Below, piece after piece: positions 7,678 through 17,155 of a stretch of DNA of 64,000 nucleotides; position 1 is the stretch's first letter; every line of letters begins with the position of its first letter. A program made the position numbers and the translations under genes. Source of the stretch: Balneicella halophila (lineage in GTDB: Bacteria; Bacteroidota; Bacteroidia; Bacteroidales; Balneicellaceae); the NCBI RefSeq assembly GCF_003096835.1, contig NZ_QENZ01000003.1, forward strand, positions 124,001 to 188,000. The letters are read 5' to 3'. The notes under the pieces are model-generated. The model had not been told where the DNA came from and searched no databases. It saw nothing but the letters and a program-made list of their open reading frames with translations.

Positions 7678-8673
7678 TTATCTGAATCCTTTTTTATACA
7701 GTAAAGGCAACAAATGCTTTAAAATTGCTGGATTTAAAGATGCTTTATAGAATGATAAAGCATCTTTCCAACGTTTTTGAGATGCAAAATAAAATATCCA
7801 GCGATACCAAAGAAAAGCGACAAACCGATGTTGATTAAAAACCTTTTGTTGTCTATTCCTTTGAATTAACTTTTCTATTGTTCCGTTAAGATTCTTCTTG
7901 AATATTTTTGAGTTTTCATTATTCTCTAAAAGATTGCCTATTACTATTAAATGAGTCACATCACCTTTTGTGAAATCTCCTCCGAATTCTTCTAGTTGCC
8001 TTCTTATGATACTGTCTCGTCTTTCAGCCATTAACTCAGCTTTCTCTTGAGATATATTTTCTGGATGACATCGGTAACCAACTAAATACTCTGGCAAGTT
8101 GTGTGCCTTCGGATTCCAGCGTTCGACAAAGTCATAATCTTCTGCTACGGAATAATCCTTATTGTACCTGGAAGCACCTAGAGCTGATTTTCGCATCATC
8201 AATGTAGAGTGAACAAAAGAAAATTGAAAAAGCATATTAATATAAATATCTTCATCATGGACTGGAGGTTGCAACTTTCCAATACGTTCATTGCTTTCAG
8301 TTATTTTATATGCCCAACTACCGCAAAGATTGCATTCTTTATTGTTGAGAAGATATTGTAACTGCTTTTCCAATCGTTTGGGGTAAGCAATATCATCACT
8401 ATCTAAATTAGCCATAAAATCACCTTCCGCCAGATTCATTAGCCTATTACGAGTGTAAACAATTCCTTTGTTTTCTTCATTTTCAAAATATTTGATACGA
8501 CTGTCTTGGAAAGACAACACTGCATTTTTTGAATTATCCGTAGAGCCGTCATTCACAATAAGCAACTCCCAATTCTGATACGTTTGCTGTAAAATGCTTT
8601 CAATCGATGCTCCAACATATTTTTCACTATTATAGAGAGGCATCAGCACTGAAACCAAAGGCTGTTTATTCAT
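7678..8673 (-). CDS. Glycosyltransferase family 2
   Basis: A 331-residue GT-A enzyme that starts PLVSVLMPLYNSEKYV, with NDGSTDNS, NLDSDDIAYP as the metal-binding DxD region, and the ..SVAEDYDFVERW block holding the acidic residues typical of GT2 chains. The C-terminal 100 residues are basic and helical (QRNRQQKVFNQHRFVAFLWYRW), a likely membrane-contacting segment. It should transfer a sugar to a cell-surface glycan or lipid; donor and acceptor are not evident. It follows menB by only 12 bases on the same strand, so it may sit at the end of the menaquinone transcript, without any obvious functional link. Confidence 0.88.
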   Translation of the reverse strand: MNKQPLVSVLMPLYNSEKYVGASIESILQQTYQNWELLIVNDGSTDNSKNAVLSFQDSRIKYFENEENKGIVYTRNRLMNLAEGDFMANLDSDDIAYPKRLEKQLQYLLNNKECNLCGSWAYKITESNERIGKLQPPVHDEDIYINMLFQFSFVHSTLMMRKSALGASRYNKDYSVAEDYDFVERWNPKAHNLPEYLVGYRCHPENISQEKAELMAERRDSIIRRQLEEFGGDFTKGDVTHLIVIGNLLENNENSKIFKKNLNGTIEKLIQRNRQQKVFNQHRFVAFLWYRWIFYFASQKRWKDALSFYKASLNPAILKHLLPLLYKKGFR

Positions 8674-8685
8674 TATACGATCGAT

Positions 8686-9504
8686 TTATGGGAATTTAGG
8701 GAAACGGTCAAAATTTGGCTTCCGTTTTTCCAAGAATGCTTCTTTACCTTCTTGTGCTTCCTCCATTAAATAAAACATCAAGGTTGCATCACCTGCCATT
8801 TCCATAAGTCCTCTCTGCCCGTCAAGCTCAGCATTTAAACCGCGCTTAACCATACGCAATGCCATAGGACTAAGTTCAATCATTCTCTGACACCATTCTA
8901 TTGTTTCATCTTCTAGTCTCTCAAGTGACACAACTGTATTTACCAACCCCATTTCAAGTGCTTCTTTAGCAGAATATTGCTTGCATAGGAACCAAATCTC
9001 TCGGGCTTTCTTCTGTCCAACAATACGTGCCAAATATGAAGAACCAAAGCCAGCATCAAAAGATCCCACTTTAGGTCCTGTTTGACCAAAAATAGCATTT
9101 TCTGAAGCTATCGATAAATCACAAACTACATGCAATACATGTCCGCCTCCAATAGCATAACCATTAACCATTGCTACTACTGGCTTAGGAATAGAACGTA
9201 TTTTCTTGTGCATCTCTAAAATATTCAACCGAGGAACACCATCGTCACCTACGTACCCACCAATTCCTTTTACGTTTTGGTCACCACCGCTACAGAATGC
9301 CTTATCTCCAGCACCAGTTAGTACGACAACTCTTACATCCGAATTCTCATGAGCTATATCCATCGCATCCAGCATCTCATTTACCGTTTGTGGACGAAAT
9401 GCATTACGAACCTGCTCTCTATTTATTGTGATTTTCGCAACTCCCTCGAAAAATTCAAACCGAATATCTTTATATTCTTTTATTGACTTCCATTCTCTTT
9501 TCAT
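8686..9504 (-). CDS. menB: 1,4-dihydroxy-2-naphthoyl-CoA synthase
   Basis: A 272-residue crotonase-fold enzyme that closes the second ring of menaquinone by a Dieckmann-type reaction on O-succinylbenzoyl-CoA. CSGGDQ (71-76), GYAIGGGH (115-122) forming the oxyanion hole, and [15 protein letters not shown] (140-154) are the MenB signature. The frame stays open 81 bases upstream to 9585, but that part is simply translated intergenic repeat; [11 protein letters not shown] is the family N-terminus, so the ATG at 9504 is chosen. It is read in the same direction as menD, but a nuclease gene and two repeats lie between them. Confidence 0.95.
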   Translation of the reverse strand: MKREWKSIKEYKDIRFEFFEGVAKITINREQVRNAFRPQTVNEMLDAMDIAHENSDVRVVVLTGAGDKAFCSGGDQNVKGIGGYVGDDGVPRLNILEMHKKIRSIPKPVVAMVNGYAIGGGHVLHVVCDLSIASENAIFGQTGPKVGSFDAGFGSSYLARIVGQKKAREIWFLCKQYSAKEALEMGLVNTVVSLERLEDETIEWCQRMIELSPMALRMVKRGLNAELDGQRGLMEMAGDATLMFYLMEEAQEGKEAFLEKRKPNFDRFPKFP

Positions 9505-9523
9505 AATATTTATTTTTTTCTTT

Positions 9524-9620
9524 TCAGTTCGAGTGATTTTGTAAGAAATCGTATCGAGAACTTCATTCTCATCATCTCGATACAAATTTGCTCGTTCCTC
9601 GCAAATCCACTCGATGTGAC
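9524..9620. repeat. Foldable 97-bp repeat, copy A (between GIY-YIG gene and menB)
   Basis: It matches copy B (9952-10048) at 81 of 97 positions, without gaps and in the same orientation. Read on the minus strand it has three stems. The outer stem joins TCGAGTG with CACTCGA near the ends. An inner perfect 9-bp hairpin GTATCGAGA/TCTCGATAC has a 15-nt loop. A small TTTGC/GCAAA hairpin completes a three-way junction. The ends resemble GTCA...TGAC. This copy keeps all its pairs, whereas copy B has lost several. Confidence 0.85.
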
Positions 9621-9638
9621 AAATAATTGTTTGTTATT

Positions 9639-9932
9639 TTATCTTATAAAATCTTTTTTAGACAAATTTACTAAATCTTCAAATTTCCCATCAATTAAAG
9701 CTCCTTTCTTTAATCTCGACCACTTCTTCAATTGCTTTTCCTTTTCAATAGCCATATTTATATCTGAAAAATCAGTATAAAAAACCAATTCTACAGGGCG
9801 TCTTTTATATGTATAACTATCTTTATGAAAACCTGTTTGGTGTTCTAACAAGCGATTTTCAATATCTGACGTAACACCCGTATAATAACTCCCGTCAGAA
9901 CATCTTAATATGTAAACATAAAATATAGCCAT
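9639..9932 (-). CDS. GIY-YIG domain nuclease-like protein
   Basis: A 97-residue single-domain protein of the small URI/YhbQ-like branch of GIY-YIG nucleases. The first strand VYIL (6-9), the YYTG strand (16-19), Arg27, His31 and Glu63 stand at the catalytic positions, followed by the usual KxLKKWSRxKKxxLI tail. Members cut or nick DNA; most small ones have no known biological role. The ORF is packed between two copies of a foldable repeat, 19 bases from one and 18 from the other, and the whole unit lies between menD and menB. That layout recalls enzymes that mobilise palindromic repeats; see findings. Copying or moving of the repeat by this protein is a hypothesis. Confidence 0.93.
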   Translation of the reverse strand: MAIFYVYILRCSDGSYYTGVTSDIENRLLEHQTGFHKDSYTYKRRPVELVFYTDFSDINMAIEKEKQLKKWSRLKKGALIDGKFEDLVNLSKKDFIR

Positions 9933-9951
9933 ACTTTATTAAATAGGGTTG

Positions 9952-10048
9952 TCAGTTCGAGTTATTTTTGAAGAAATCGTATCGAGAACTCTATACTCAA
10001 CCTCTTCATACAAACTTGCTCGTTACTCACAAACCCACCCAATGTGAC
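9952..10048. repeat. Foldable 97-bp repeat, copy B (between menD and GIY-YIG gene)
   Basis: A direct repeat of 9524-9620 with 16 substitutions and no indel. The cores shared without change include CAGTTCGAG, AGAAATCGTATCGAGAACT and the terminal ATGTGAC. Several changes break pairs that are intact in copy A (for example TCTCGATAC becomes TCTTCATAC), so this copy looks older or is under less constraint. Confidence 0.85.
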
Positions 10049-10072
10049 AGAATTTCTTAAATACAACATCAA

Positions 10073-11752
10073 TTATTTTTTCTTCATAAATCTAAAATAC
10101 CCTCGCAATACCTTGGCACTATCTATCTGTGGAGTAAATATCTCTAAAATTCTTGCTTTATTTCCTGTATAAAAATCTTTTAACTTAAGTTCCAAATCAT
10201 TTTTATTGTCAACACTTTGGTAATTTATTCCCCAATGTGATGCTAAATGCTCATAGCTTTGGTTGCTATGTGTTGTTTCAAAAAATTGTTCCAATTCTTG
10301 GTGCTTCGATGAGGCTTCCAAGAAGCGGAAAATGCCACCTCCGCCATTATTGATAACAATAATTCGCAACTTTGGGTTTACATACTGATGCCACAGTGCA
10401 TTACTGTCGTAACCCAAACTGATATCTCCTGTAATTAAAGTCGTAAAACCATCAAAATTATAAGCAGCTCCAACTGCTGTAGATGTACAGCCATCAATAC
10501 CACTTACACCACGATTGGAAAAATAACTGACTTCAGCATTGTACGGAAATAATTGATGATAGCGGATTACCGTACTATTTCCTAAATGCAACAGGCTCTG
10601 GGCTGGAAGATTTTTTAGTATGACATTAAATGCTTGAAAATCACTCCATAATAAATCTTTTAGATAATTGTGATGTTTCTTATCTGCAATCTTAGCGAGT
10701 TCTCTCCATCTAGTAGAATATTCTTCGTCGCTTTTTTTCCATCCTTTTGATATTTGCTCAAAGAAAACTTCTGGTTTCAATGGGATGTTCTCTGACAAAC
10801 ACTGAAATGTATCTACAAAGTAGTCTCTTTTATTTAAATGCCAATGCTCTTTCGGAGGGTCTTTACGTAACCACTGTTTCACCATCTTGGAAATTAATGT
10901 TCCTCCGAAAGTTATCAACAAATCAGGCTGAAAAGATGAATTTTCAGGCATAGCTGATAGTAATCTATCGATATTATAATAAAACTTATCACTTTTTTGA
11001 TTGGCAATGCTCTCAGTTAAAACGACTGCTTTCCCCTTATTTACCATAGAATCAAGCAAATCATTAAGTTTAGAATTTTCTGAAATAAATCCTCCTACAA
11101 TCAACACACTAGATGCATCATTCAGTTTAGCTAACAATCGGTCTTGTTCATTTTTTGTAAGCTGTTGCGATAATTCTGTTGAGTGAATCACTTTATGCTT
11201 GTCATCATCATACTCTGTTTTGTCATATAAAGGCTCCCAAAATGGAATATTAATATGTACAGGGCGGTGTTTTTGTTTGCATAAATTAACAGCTTCATTT
11301 GCCATTCGTCTCGCATAAGCAACATCTTTTCGCTCACTCCCTGCAGGTAATTGATAGTGTTTTTCAACAAAATTGTTTAGTATTCCTTTCTGTCTAATCG
11401 CTTGCCCTACACCTTGGTCTATAAATTCTTCCGGTCTATCAGCAGAAATTACCAATAAAGGAATATTCTGCTCATAAGCTTCAGCTACAGCAGGTGCATA
11501 ATTTAACACTGCTGTTCCAGAAGTACAGACTAAGGCAGTTGGCAAGTGTGATTGCTGACTTAATCCTAAGGCAAAAAATGCTGCCGTTCGTTCATCAACA
11601 ACACTAAAACATTCAATATCAGGTTGTTTTGCAAAAGTAAGAACAAGTGGTGCATTACGTGAGCCTGGAGAGATTACCACCTGTTTCACTCCATTAGCAA
11701 TACATGCTTGAAGAACTTCATACGCACTTCGATGATTTGAATATTCTGTCAT
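10073..11752 (-). CDS. menD: 2-succinyl-5-enolpyruvyl-6-hydroxy-3-cyclohexene-1-carboxylate synthase
   Basis: A 559-residue thiamine-diphosphate enzyme that joins 2-oxoglutarate to isochorismate in menaquinone synthesis. SPGSRNAPL (28-36), the cofactor-activating Glu in VVDERTAAFFALGLS (Glu54), TSGTAVLNYAPAVAEAY, and NRGVSGIDGCTSTAVG together with TLITGDISLGYD near residues 400-450 form the ThDP/Mg site. Its length is normal for the family. A -7 box lies 17 bases before the ATG. Menaquinone is the usual respiratory quinone in Bacteroidota. menB lies downstream on the same strand beyond the repeat-nuclease cassette. Confidence 0.96.
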   Translation of the reverse strand: MTEYSNHRSAYEVLQACIANGVKQVVISPGSRNAPLVLTFAKQPDIECFSVVDERTAAFFALGLSQQSHLPTALVCTSGTAVLNYAPAVAEAYEQNIPLLVISADRPEEFIDQGVGQAIRQKGILNNFVEKHYQLPAGSERKDVAYARRMANEAVNLCKQKHRPVHINIPFWEPLYDKTEYDDDKHKVIHSTELSQQLTKNEQDRLLAKLNDASSVLIVGGFISENSKLNDLLDSMVNKGKAVVLTESIANQKSDKFYYNIDRLLSAMPENSSFQPDLLITFGGTLISKMVKQWLRKDPPKEHWHLNKRDYFVDTFQCLSENIPLKPEVFFEQISKGWKKSDEEYSTRWRELAKIADKKHHNYLKDLLWSDFQAFNVILKNLPAQSLLHLGNSTVIRYHQLFPYNAEVSYFSNRGVSGIDGCTSTAVGAAYNFDGFTTLITGDISLGYDSNALWHQYVNPKLRIIVINNGGGGIFRFLEASSKHQELEQFFETTHSNQSYEHLASHWGINYQSVDNKNDLELKLKDFYTGNKARILEIFTPQIDSAKVLRGYFRFMKKK

Positions 11753-11769
11753 ATTTTTATTTTCTTCTT

Positions 11770-11777
11770 CAAAAATA
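11770..11777 (-). promoter_or_regulatory. -7 box (TATTTTTG) for menD
   Basis: A TAnnTTTG match on the minus strand, 17 bases ahead of the menD ATG. Confidence 0.4.
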
Positions 11778-11812
11778 ACATTATCATGCCAAAAAGCATT
11801 GTTTTTATTCTA

Positions 11813-11847
11813 AAAAGAAAAAGAGACACTACAAGGGTAGCATCTCT
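11813..11847 (-). terminator. Terminator after the prolyl oligopeptidase gene
   Basis: On the minus strand an 11-bp stem (11837-11847 with 11822-11832, two wobbles) and a 4-nt loop are followed by a T-rich tract. Confidence 0.75.
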
Positions 11848-11870
11848 CTATATCTAAAAGGAATAGCTTG

Positions 11871-13991
11871 TTATTTCTTTGGCAATTCCTTCACATCCAT
11901 ATTCCACAATATAAAACTGTATATATCAGCATATTGCTGAATGGTTTTGCTTACCGGTGTACCAGCTCCATGACCTGCATTGGTCTCAATACGAATCAAA
12001 ACAGGATTATTGCCAGCTTGCTTGTCTTGTAACTCTGCAGCAAATTTAAAGCTATGCGCAGGAACTACTCTATCATCATGGTCGCCAGTCATCACCATTG
12101 TTGCAGGATACTCAACACCTTCTTTTACATTATGTACTGGAGAATAGTTTTTTAAGTAGTTAAACATCTCTTCACTATCTTGTGCTGTTCCAAAGTCGTA
12201 TGCCCAACCAGCACCTGCAGTAAAAGTATGGTAACGCAACATATCTAATACCCCAACTTGAGGGATTGCCACTTTCATCAAATCAGGACGCTGTGTCATT
12301 GTCGCTCCGACAAGCAAACCTCCATTAGAACCTCCTCGAATTGCGAGATAATCTGATGAAGTATAGTTTTCTTTAATTAAATATTCTCCTGCAGCGATAA
12401 AATCATCAAATACATTTTGTTTCTGCATTTTAGTTCCAGCAAGATGCCACTCCTTACCGTACTCACCACCTCCGCGCAGGTTTGCTACTGCATACACACC
12501 ACCATTATTCATCCAAATAGCATTTGCCACACTAAATGCAGGCGTTAAAGGAATATTGAAACCACCATAACCATACAATATCGTTGGATTTTTTCCGTTT
12601 AATTCCAGTCCTTTTTTATAAGTAATAATCATTGGAACTTTTGTACCATCTTTAGAAGTATAAAACACTTGTTTGCTCTCAAAGTTATCAGCATTGTACT
12701 CCATATTTGGTTTCCAGTACACTTCGTAGCTACCATCCTCTGGATTAAGTTTGTAAGATGTAGCAGGTGTACTGTAGTTTGTGAAATTGAAATACAATTC
12801 CTCAGCATCATTTTTACCTCCAAAACCACCAGCACTACCGATGCCCGGCAAGTCAATTTCTCGCACTAATTTTCCATCATAATCATATTGGAATACTTTA
12901 GAAACAGCATCGACCATATATGTTGCAAAAATATAACCGGCACCAGTAGAGATACTCAATACATTTTCTGTCTCAGGAATTAATTCTTTCCAATTTCCTA
13001 TTGTCGGTTTCGAAGCATCTACGGTAATCATCTTTTGATTTGGAGCATCTGTATTCGTAACTATATAAAGCTTACTTCCTTTATTTTCTGCAACATAAAC
13101 ATCAGTACTTATATCTTCATCTATGGTAGCAATCTTACTGTTCGCTTTAGACAAATCTTTAATAAACAGTCTATTGCCAGAGGTAGAGTTAGCTCCTGAG
13201 ATAATTAAATATTGATCGTCTTCTGTAACACTGCCGCCCACATAACGGTACTTCTCTTTCTCTCCGAAAATAACTTCATCATTTTTTTGCGATGTTCCTA
13301 ACTTGTGATAATAAAGTTTATGTTGATCTGTCTTAGCAGAAAGCTCGCTTCCTTCAGGTTTATCATAACTTGAGTAGAAGAAGCCATCATTCCCTTTCCA
13401 AGAAATACCGCTGAATTTCACATCGACTAATGTATCTTCTTTTACTTCTTTGGTTTCTGCATCAATAATGATGATTTTTCTCCAATCACTCCCGCCTTCA
13501 GAAATTGAATATGCTACAATACTTCCATCTTTAGAAAAGCTCACTTGTCCCAATGAAGTAGTTCCATCATCACTAAAGGTATTTGGATCTAAAAATAGTT
13601 CTTCCTTACCATCTTCTCCTTTTTTACGATATAATACATATTGATTTTGCAATCCATCATTTTTGTAAAAGTATGTATAATCACCTTCCTTGAAAGGAGT
13701 TGACAGCTTCTCATAATTCCATATTTCTGAAAGCTCATTTTTTAAATTCTCTCTATATGGGATTTGCTCCAAATAGTCAAAAGTAACTTCATTCTGGGCT
13801 TTTACCCAAGCTTCCGTTTCTGGACTTCTATCATCCTCTAACCAACGGTAAGGGTCGTCAACCTTGGTTCCAAAGTAGTCATCTGTCACCACCTTTTTCT
13901 CTGTCTTTGGATACTTTATTTTTTTCTTTTCTTGCGTACACGATAGTACCATAACACCAACTAATAACATTAAGAATATTCTTGTTTTCAT
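11871..13991 (-). CDS. Prolyl oligopeptidase (S9A), lipoprotein
   Basis: A 706-residue serine peptidase that cleaves after proline in short peptides. A lipobox (VMVLSC, Cys18) anchors it in the envelope. Residues 28-430 begin [26 protein letters not shown] in outline, then form the seven-bladed propeller. The C-terminal alpha/beta-hydrolase domain has the nucleophile elbow GGSNGG, the catalytic Asp in TGDHDDRV and the His in NAGHGAG. All three catalytic residues are present. It is bordered by its own terminator and likely takes part in scavenging of proline-rich peptides. A second, dipeptidyl-peptidase-like S9 enzyme lies at 35891-37981. Confidence 0.95.
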   Translation of the reverse strand: MKTRIFLMLLVGVMVLSCTQEKKKIKYPKTEKKVVTDDYFGTKVDDPYRWLEDDRSPETEAWVKAQNEVTFDYLEQIPYRENLKNELSEIWNYEKLSTPFKEGDYTYFYKNDGLQNQYVLYRKKGEDGKEELFLDPNTFSDDGTTSLGQVSFSKDGSIVAYSISEGGSDWRKIIIIDAETKEVKEDTLVDVKFSGISWKGNDGFFYSSYDKPEGSELSAKTDQHKLYYHKLGTSQKNDEVIFGEKEKYRYVGGSVTEDDQYLIISGANSTSGNRLFIKDLSKANSKIATIDEDISTDVYVAENKGSKLYIVTNTDAPNQKMITVDASKPTIGNWKELIPETENVLSISTGAGYIFATYMVDAVSKVFQYDYDGKLVREIDLPGIGSAGGFGGKNDAEELYFNFTNYSTPATSYKLNPEDGSYEVYWKPNMEYNADNFESKQVFYTSKDGTKVPMIITYKKGLELNGKNPTILYGYGGFNIPLTPAFSVANAIWMNNGGVYAVANLRGGGEYGKEWHLAGTKMQKQNVFDDFIAAGEYLIKENYTSSDYLAIRGGSNGGLLVGATMTQRPDLMKVAIPQVGVLDMLRYHTFTAGAGWAYDFGTAQDSEEMFNYLKNYSPVHNVKEGVEYPATMVMTGDHDDRVVPAHSFKFAAELQDKQAGNNPVLIRIETNAGHGAGTPVSKTIQQYADIYSFILWNMDVKELPKK

Positions 13992-14063
13992 ACGAATAAA
14001 GATTTTTATTTAGACTGCGTGAAGTTAATCATTTTTCCACGACCGAACAAATTGGTGAAATTA

Positions 14064-14549
14064 TTAATAATTTTTCCCTTCTTTTTTCACTTTTGCATCT
14101 AAGCGACTGCCGTAAATCACACCTGCGATAAGGAATGCTGACGCTGTAAGCCCAACCGATGACAACAGAACGGTATCATAAAACAAATAACTCAAAACGG
14201 CTCCAACAACAAGCCCTGCAAAGAAGCTGTAACTACTATACCGATAGTTGAAATAAAGATCGGGGAAAACGCCGTGCTTTTCTTTTAAGTGCTCTTTCCA
14301 AGCCTCAATTTCTCGCTCAAGTTCTGGACCTTTATATTTTAGCACTTTGGGCAAATTCTCAACAACTCGCTCTATTTCTTTTCGATAAAGCTTGCACTCT
14401 GAGCAATTGGATTCATACGTTTTCATGAAAGCTCCCAATGCAGGAATTTTATCAACCTGTCGAAAGCGAGCCTCACGCTTAGATATCTTCGGAATTTGTT
14501 CTTTAATTCGTTCCCAAAGCCATTCTTCGTATGCTTTATCTCTACCCAT
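14064..14549 (-). CDS. Conserved membrane protein of unknown function
   Basis: A 161-residue protein. The first 105 residues are soluble, charged and helical, with a CSEC pair (about residues 52-55) that could bind a metal or be redox-active. Two membrane helices follow (about 112-128 and 133-148), and the tail is short and basic (GSRLDAKVKKEGK). I recognise no family. It ends about 72 bases before the start of the oligopeptidase gene and begins 5 bases after the end of pyrF on the same strand, so co-transcription with pyrF is likely, with no functional hint. Confidence 0.75.
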   Translation of the reverse strand: MGRDKAYEEWLWERIKEQIPKISKREARFRQVDKIPALGAFMKTYESNCSECKLYRKEIERVVENLPKVLKYKGPELEREIEAWKEHLKEKHGVFPDLYFNYRYSSYSFFAGLVVGAVLSYLFYDTVLLSSVGLTASAFLIAGVIYGSRLDAKVKKEGKNY

Positions 14550-14554
14550 AATTT

Positions 14555-15379
14555 CTATCTATATTCTTTCAGTAGAGATGCCATTTCTTGTTGCATTTTT
14601 TTTGCTTCTGCTCTTGCCGCCTCAGCAAAATCATGTCCACTACCTGCATAAATAATACTGCGAGATGCATTCACTAACAAACCACAATCTTTCGTCATTC
14701 CATATTTAGCAACTTCGCTAAGGCTACCACCTTGAGCCCCTACCCCGGGCACTAGTAAAAAGCTCTTTGGAACATGTTTTCGAATTGTTGTGAACATTTC
14801 AGCCTGTGTTGCACCCACTACGTACATTAACTGCTGCTCATCAGCCCAATTTTTTGAAGTATCTAAAACCTTCTCAAATAGTTTCTTTTCTTCTCCAGTA
14901 AATTGGAAATCAGTAGCTCCATTATTTGAAGTCAGTGCTAAAAGAATAACCCATTTATCCTTAAACGTTAAAAATGGTTGCACAGAATCACTTCCCATGT
15001 AGGGTGCTACGGTAAGGGCATCACAAGGTAATTGTTCAAAAAATGCTTTAGCATAACGCTCTGATGTATTACCGATATCACCACGTTTCGCATCAGCAAT
15101 AACAAACATTTCTGGATATTTTGATTTGATGTAAAGTACTGTCTCTTCAAATGCTTGCCAGCCCGCTACGCCCAAAGCTTCATAAAAAGCAGTATTCGGT
15201 TTATAAGCAACAGCTATATCATGTGTAGCATCAATAATTGCTTTATTAAAACGAAAAATGGCATCTGGTGTTTGGTGCAAATGCTTTGGCATTTTTTCTA
15301 CTGCAGTATCTAATCCTACACAAAGAAAACTTTGTTTTTTCTCAATTTGCCGAACAAGATCTTGGTATTTCATAGTCAT
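14555..15379 (-). CDS. pyrF: Orotidine 5'-phosphate decarboxylase (type 2)
   Basis: A 274-residue TIM-barrel enzyme that makes UMP in the last step of pyrimidine synthesis. [29 protein letters not shown], the catalytic [11 protein letters not shown] and [11 protein letters not shown] are the markers of the longer PyrF type 2 subfamily. The start at 15379 (MTMKYQ) has an alternative ATG two codons later; either gives a full protein. No promoter box of good quality is seen in the roughly 240-base gap upstream. Confidence 0.96.
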   Translation of the reverse strand: MTMKYQDLVRQIEKKQSFLCVGLDTAVEKMPKHLHQTPDAIFRFNKAIIDATHDIAVAYKPNTAFYEALGVAGWQAFEETVLYIKSKYPEMFVIADAKRGDIGNTSERYAKAFFEQLPCDALTVAPYMGSDSVQPFLTFKDKWVILLALTSNNGATDFQFTGEEKKLFEKVLDTSKNWADEQQLMYVVGATQAEMFTTIRKHVPKSFLLVPGVGAQGGSLSEVAKYGMTKDCGLLVNASRSIIYAGSGHDFAEAARAEAKKMQQEMASLLKEYR

Positions 15380-15566
15380 TGGAAAATTTTACTTTTATAG
15401 GTCTCTAATTAATAAGAACCCATTTTGGGTATAAAGTTACCAAATTAATTCAATTCTAATAGTTGAATTAATCGATTGTGAGACGAAATTTTACTAAGAT
15501 TACAAAAGAATCAAACTATTTTCAATTAACAATTTCTATACAATTCATTAAAAATTAGTGCATAAA

Positions 15567-15592
15567 AAAACCACCTCATTTTTGAGATGGTT
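15567..15592 (-). terminator. Terminator after the GlsB/YeaQ-family gene
   Basis: On the minus strand a 10-bp stem (15583-15592 with 15569-15578, AACCATCTCA/TGAGGTGGTT) is followed by a run of T. It stands about 26 bases after the stop codon. Confidence 0.8.
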
Positions 15593-15617
15593 TCTTAATA
15601 TACTTATAGTTCTTAAA

Positions 15618-15872
15618 CTATCTTTTCTTTACTCCAAAAAGAAGGTTGATAATAGCAAGAATTACGATGGCACCAATGGCACCAGTTATTATAGCAGGAA
15701 CCCAACCTGAACCTAGTGATACACCAAGTACTCCGAATAACCATGAGCCTACTGCTCCACCTAAAATACCGATAATAATGTTCCAAAGTAATCCAAGACC
15801 ACTCCCTTTAAAAATAAGGCTGCCTAACCAACCTGCAATTGCTCCAATAATAATAGCTCCAATAAGTTCCAT
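15618..15872 (-). CDS. GlsB/YeaQ/YmgE family membrane protein
   Basis: An 84-residue, very hydrophobic protein with three short membrane helices rich in glycine: IIGAIAGWLGSLIFKGSG, then NIIIGILGGAVGSWLFG, then IITGAIGAIVILAIINLLFG. This is the transglycosylase-associated/GlsB pattern. Such proteins are often induced by stress or stationary phase, but their biochemical role is not known. It is a single-gene unit with its own terminator. Confidence 0.9.
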   Translation of the reverse strand: MELIGAIIIGAIAGWLGSLIFKGSGLGLLWNIIIGILGGAVGSWLFGVLGVSLGSGWVPAIITGAIGAIVILAIINLLFGVKKR

Positions 15873-15978
15873 AATAATCTTTTTTATTTAGTTAATGAAT
15901 AAATTAAATTAATTCGTTTGTAACCTATTTAACAAGTTACAAGATAAGAAATATTTATATAATATCTATCTATAATCA

Positions 15979-16974
15979 TTAGTTGTTTTTTATAAACTTT
16001 AATGTTGCTACATAGGGTAAATGATCAGAAATCATGCCAAAATCCGTAAAAACCTTAGAATTCACGATTTCAAAATCTGATTTGGTATAAAAAATATAAT
16101 CAAGTCGTTCTTTGGGTGAGTCAGATGGATAGGAGTACAAGCCCTTTGTATCCTCTGTAGTTTCGATTTTTCCACTGCCAATACGTTTATCATTAAGGAA
16201 TTTCAATACAGCACTGTTTTTATAAGTTGGATCGCTATTAAAATCACCTACTAAAATAACGGGCCCTTTCTTAGCTAATTCCCAGAACTTATCGTATATA
16301 AAGTTGATGTGCTGTGCTCGGGTCTGTTGGTCAAAAGCCTCAGCATGCACATTCATAAAAAATATAGTACCAAAAGGATGTTTTATTGTTGCGATTTGCA
16401 ACAATCGGTTAAGATACATCGCCTTGTAATAAAACGGCTGAGACGCTACATCTTCTAATACAATTCTTTCTGAACTCACAATAGGATACTTAGACATAAT
16501 AGATTGTCCTGAAACGATTTTACCAAAATGGACACTGAAAGGATAATAGGGAAAAGGCACATACCGTTTGTCCCAATTTACTGCTTTAGCTGTATATGGA
16601 TAGAGGTTTTCAGCTATCATTTTATGCTGATCAATTTCATAAGAACGTTTGCTCCCATAATCAATCTCTTGAAATCCGACAATATCCGGATGCAAATCAG
16701 AAAAATACTGAATTGCTAATGTTTCATTCTCTTTATAAAATTCACGCTTTGGTCTCACTGCCAAGTTGTTAGTCATTCCTGATAAATAACCGATATTATA
16801 AGACATTACGGTAATAATACTATCATTTTGTGTAGTCAGTTCTACTTTGTAGCTTATCTCTTGTTTGTATTGCTCATATGGAAGTGTTGGTGATTTCGCC
16901 CAAAAATAAAACCCTACAATGGCTAAAATTAGTACTACGAGTGCTATAAGTAAATATTTGAGGATCTTTTTCAT
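15979..16974 (-). CDS. Endonuclease/exonuclease/phosphatase family protein, membrane-anchored
   Basis: A 331-residue protein with one N-terminal membrane helix (about 5-26) and a periplasmic EEP domain. The metal-dependent phosphoesterase motifs are intact: MSYNIGYLSG, VGFQEID, the His in NVHAEAF, LVGDFNSDP and the terminal SDHLPYVATL. The substrate could be nucleic acid, sphingomyelin-like lipid or inositol phosphate; the family does not decide. It is transcribed alone and diverges from the TonB-dependent receptor locus, with 181 bases between the two starts. Confidence 0.9.
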   Translation of the reverse strand: MKKILKYLLIALVVLILAIVGFYFWAKSPTLPYEQYKQEISYKVELTTQNDSIITVMSYNIGYLSGMTNNLAVRPKREFYKENETLAIQYFSDLHPDIVGFQEIDYGSKRSYEIDQHKMIAENLYPYTAKAVNWDKRYVPFPYYPFSVHFGKIVSGQSIMSKYPIVSSERIVLEDVASQPFYYKAMYLNRLLQIATIKHPFGTIFFMNVHAEAFDQQTRAQHINFIYDKFWELAKKGPVILVGDFNSDPTYKNSAVLKFLNDKRIGSGKIETTEDTKGLYSYPSDSPKERLDYIFYTKSDFEIVNSKVFTDFGMISDHLPYVATLKFIKNN

Positions 16975-17051
16975 TTCATTTACATTTAATTTTTTACTAA
17001 AATAATGCTATTCTTTGGTTTTGTAAATTATATTAATATTAATAAAGTAAT

Positions 17052-17092
17052 CTATGGATAGTCACAATTAATTCATACAAAGTTATCCATAG
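17052..17092. promoter_or_regulatory. Inverted repeat upstream of the TonB-receptor locus
   Basis: CTATGGATA (17052-17060) and TATCCATAG (17084-17092) are perfect 9-bp inverted repeats whose centres are 32 bp apart, about three helical turns. They lie midway between two divergent genes, in the position of a repressor or activator site. The arms are one base away from a DnaA box core (TTATCCACA), but there are only two. Confidence 0.4.
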
Positions 17093-17155
17093 GATAATCT
17101 ATAGACACTTCAAAACATCTACTTTTAAATTTTGAAACATAAAACCTAAAGGAAC

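Noticed and set aside
17083-17091. DnaA box and replication origin
   Set aside because: There is at most one pair of near matches, with no AT-rich unwinding region, no dnaA and no cluster of boxes.
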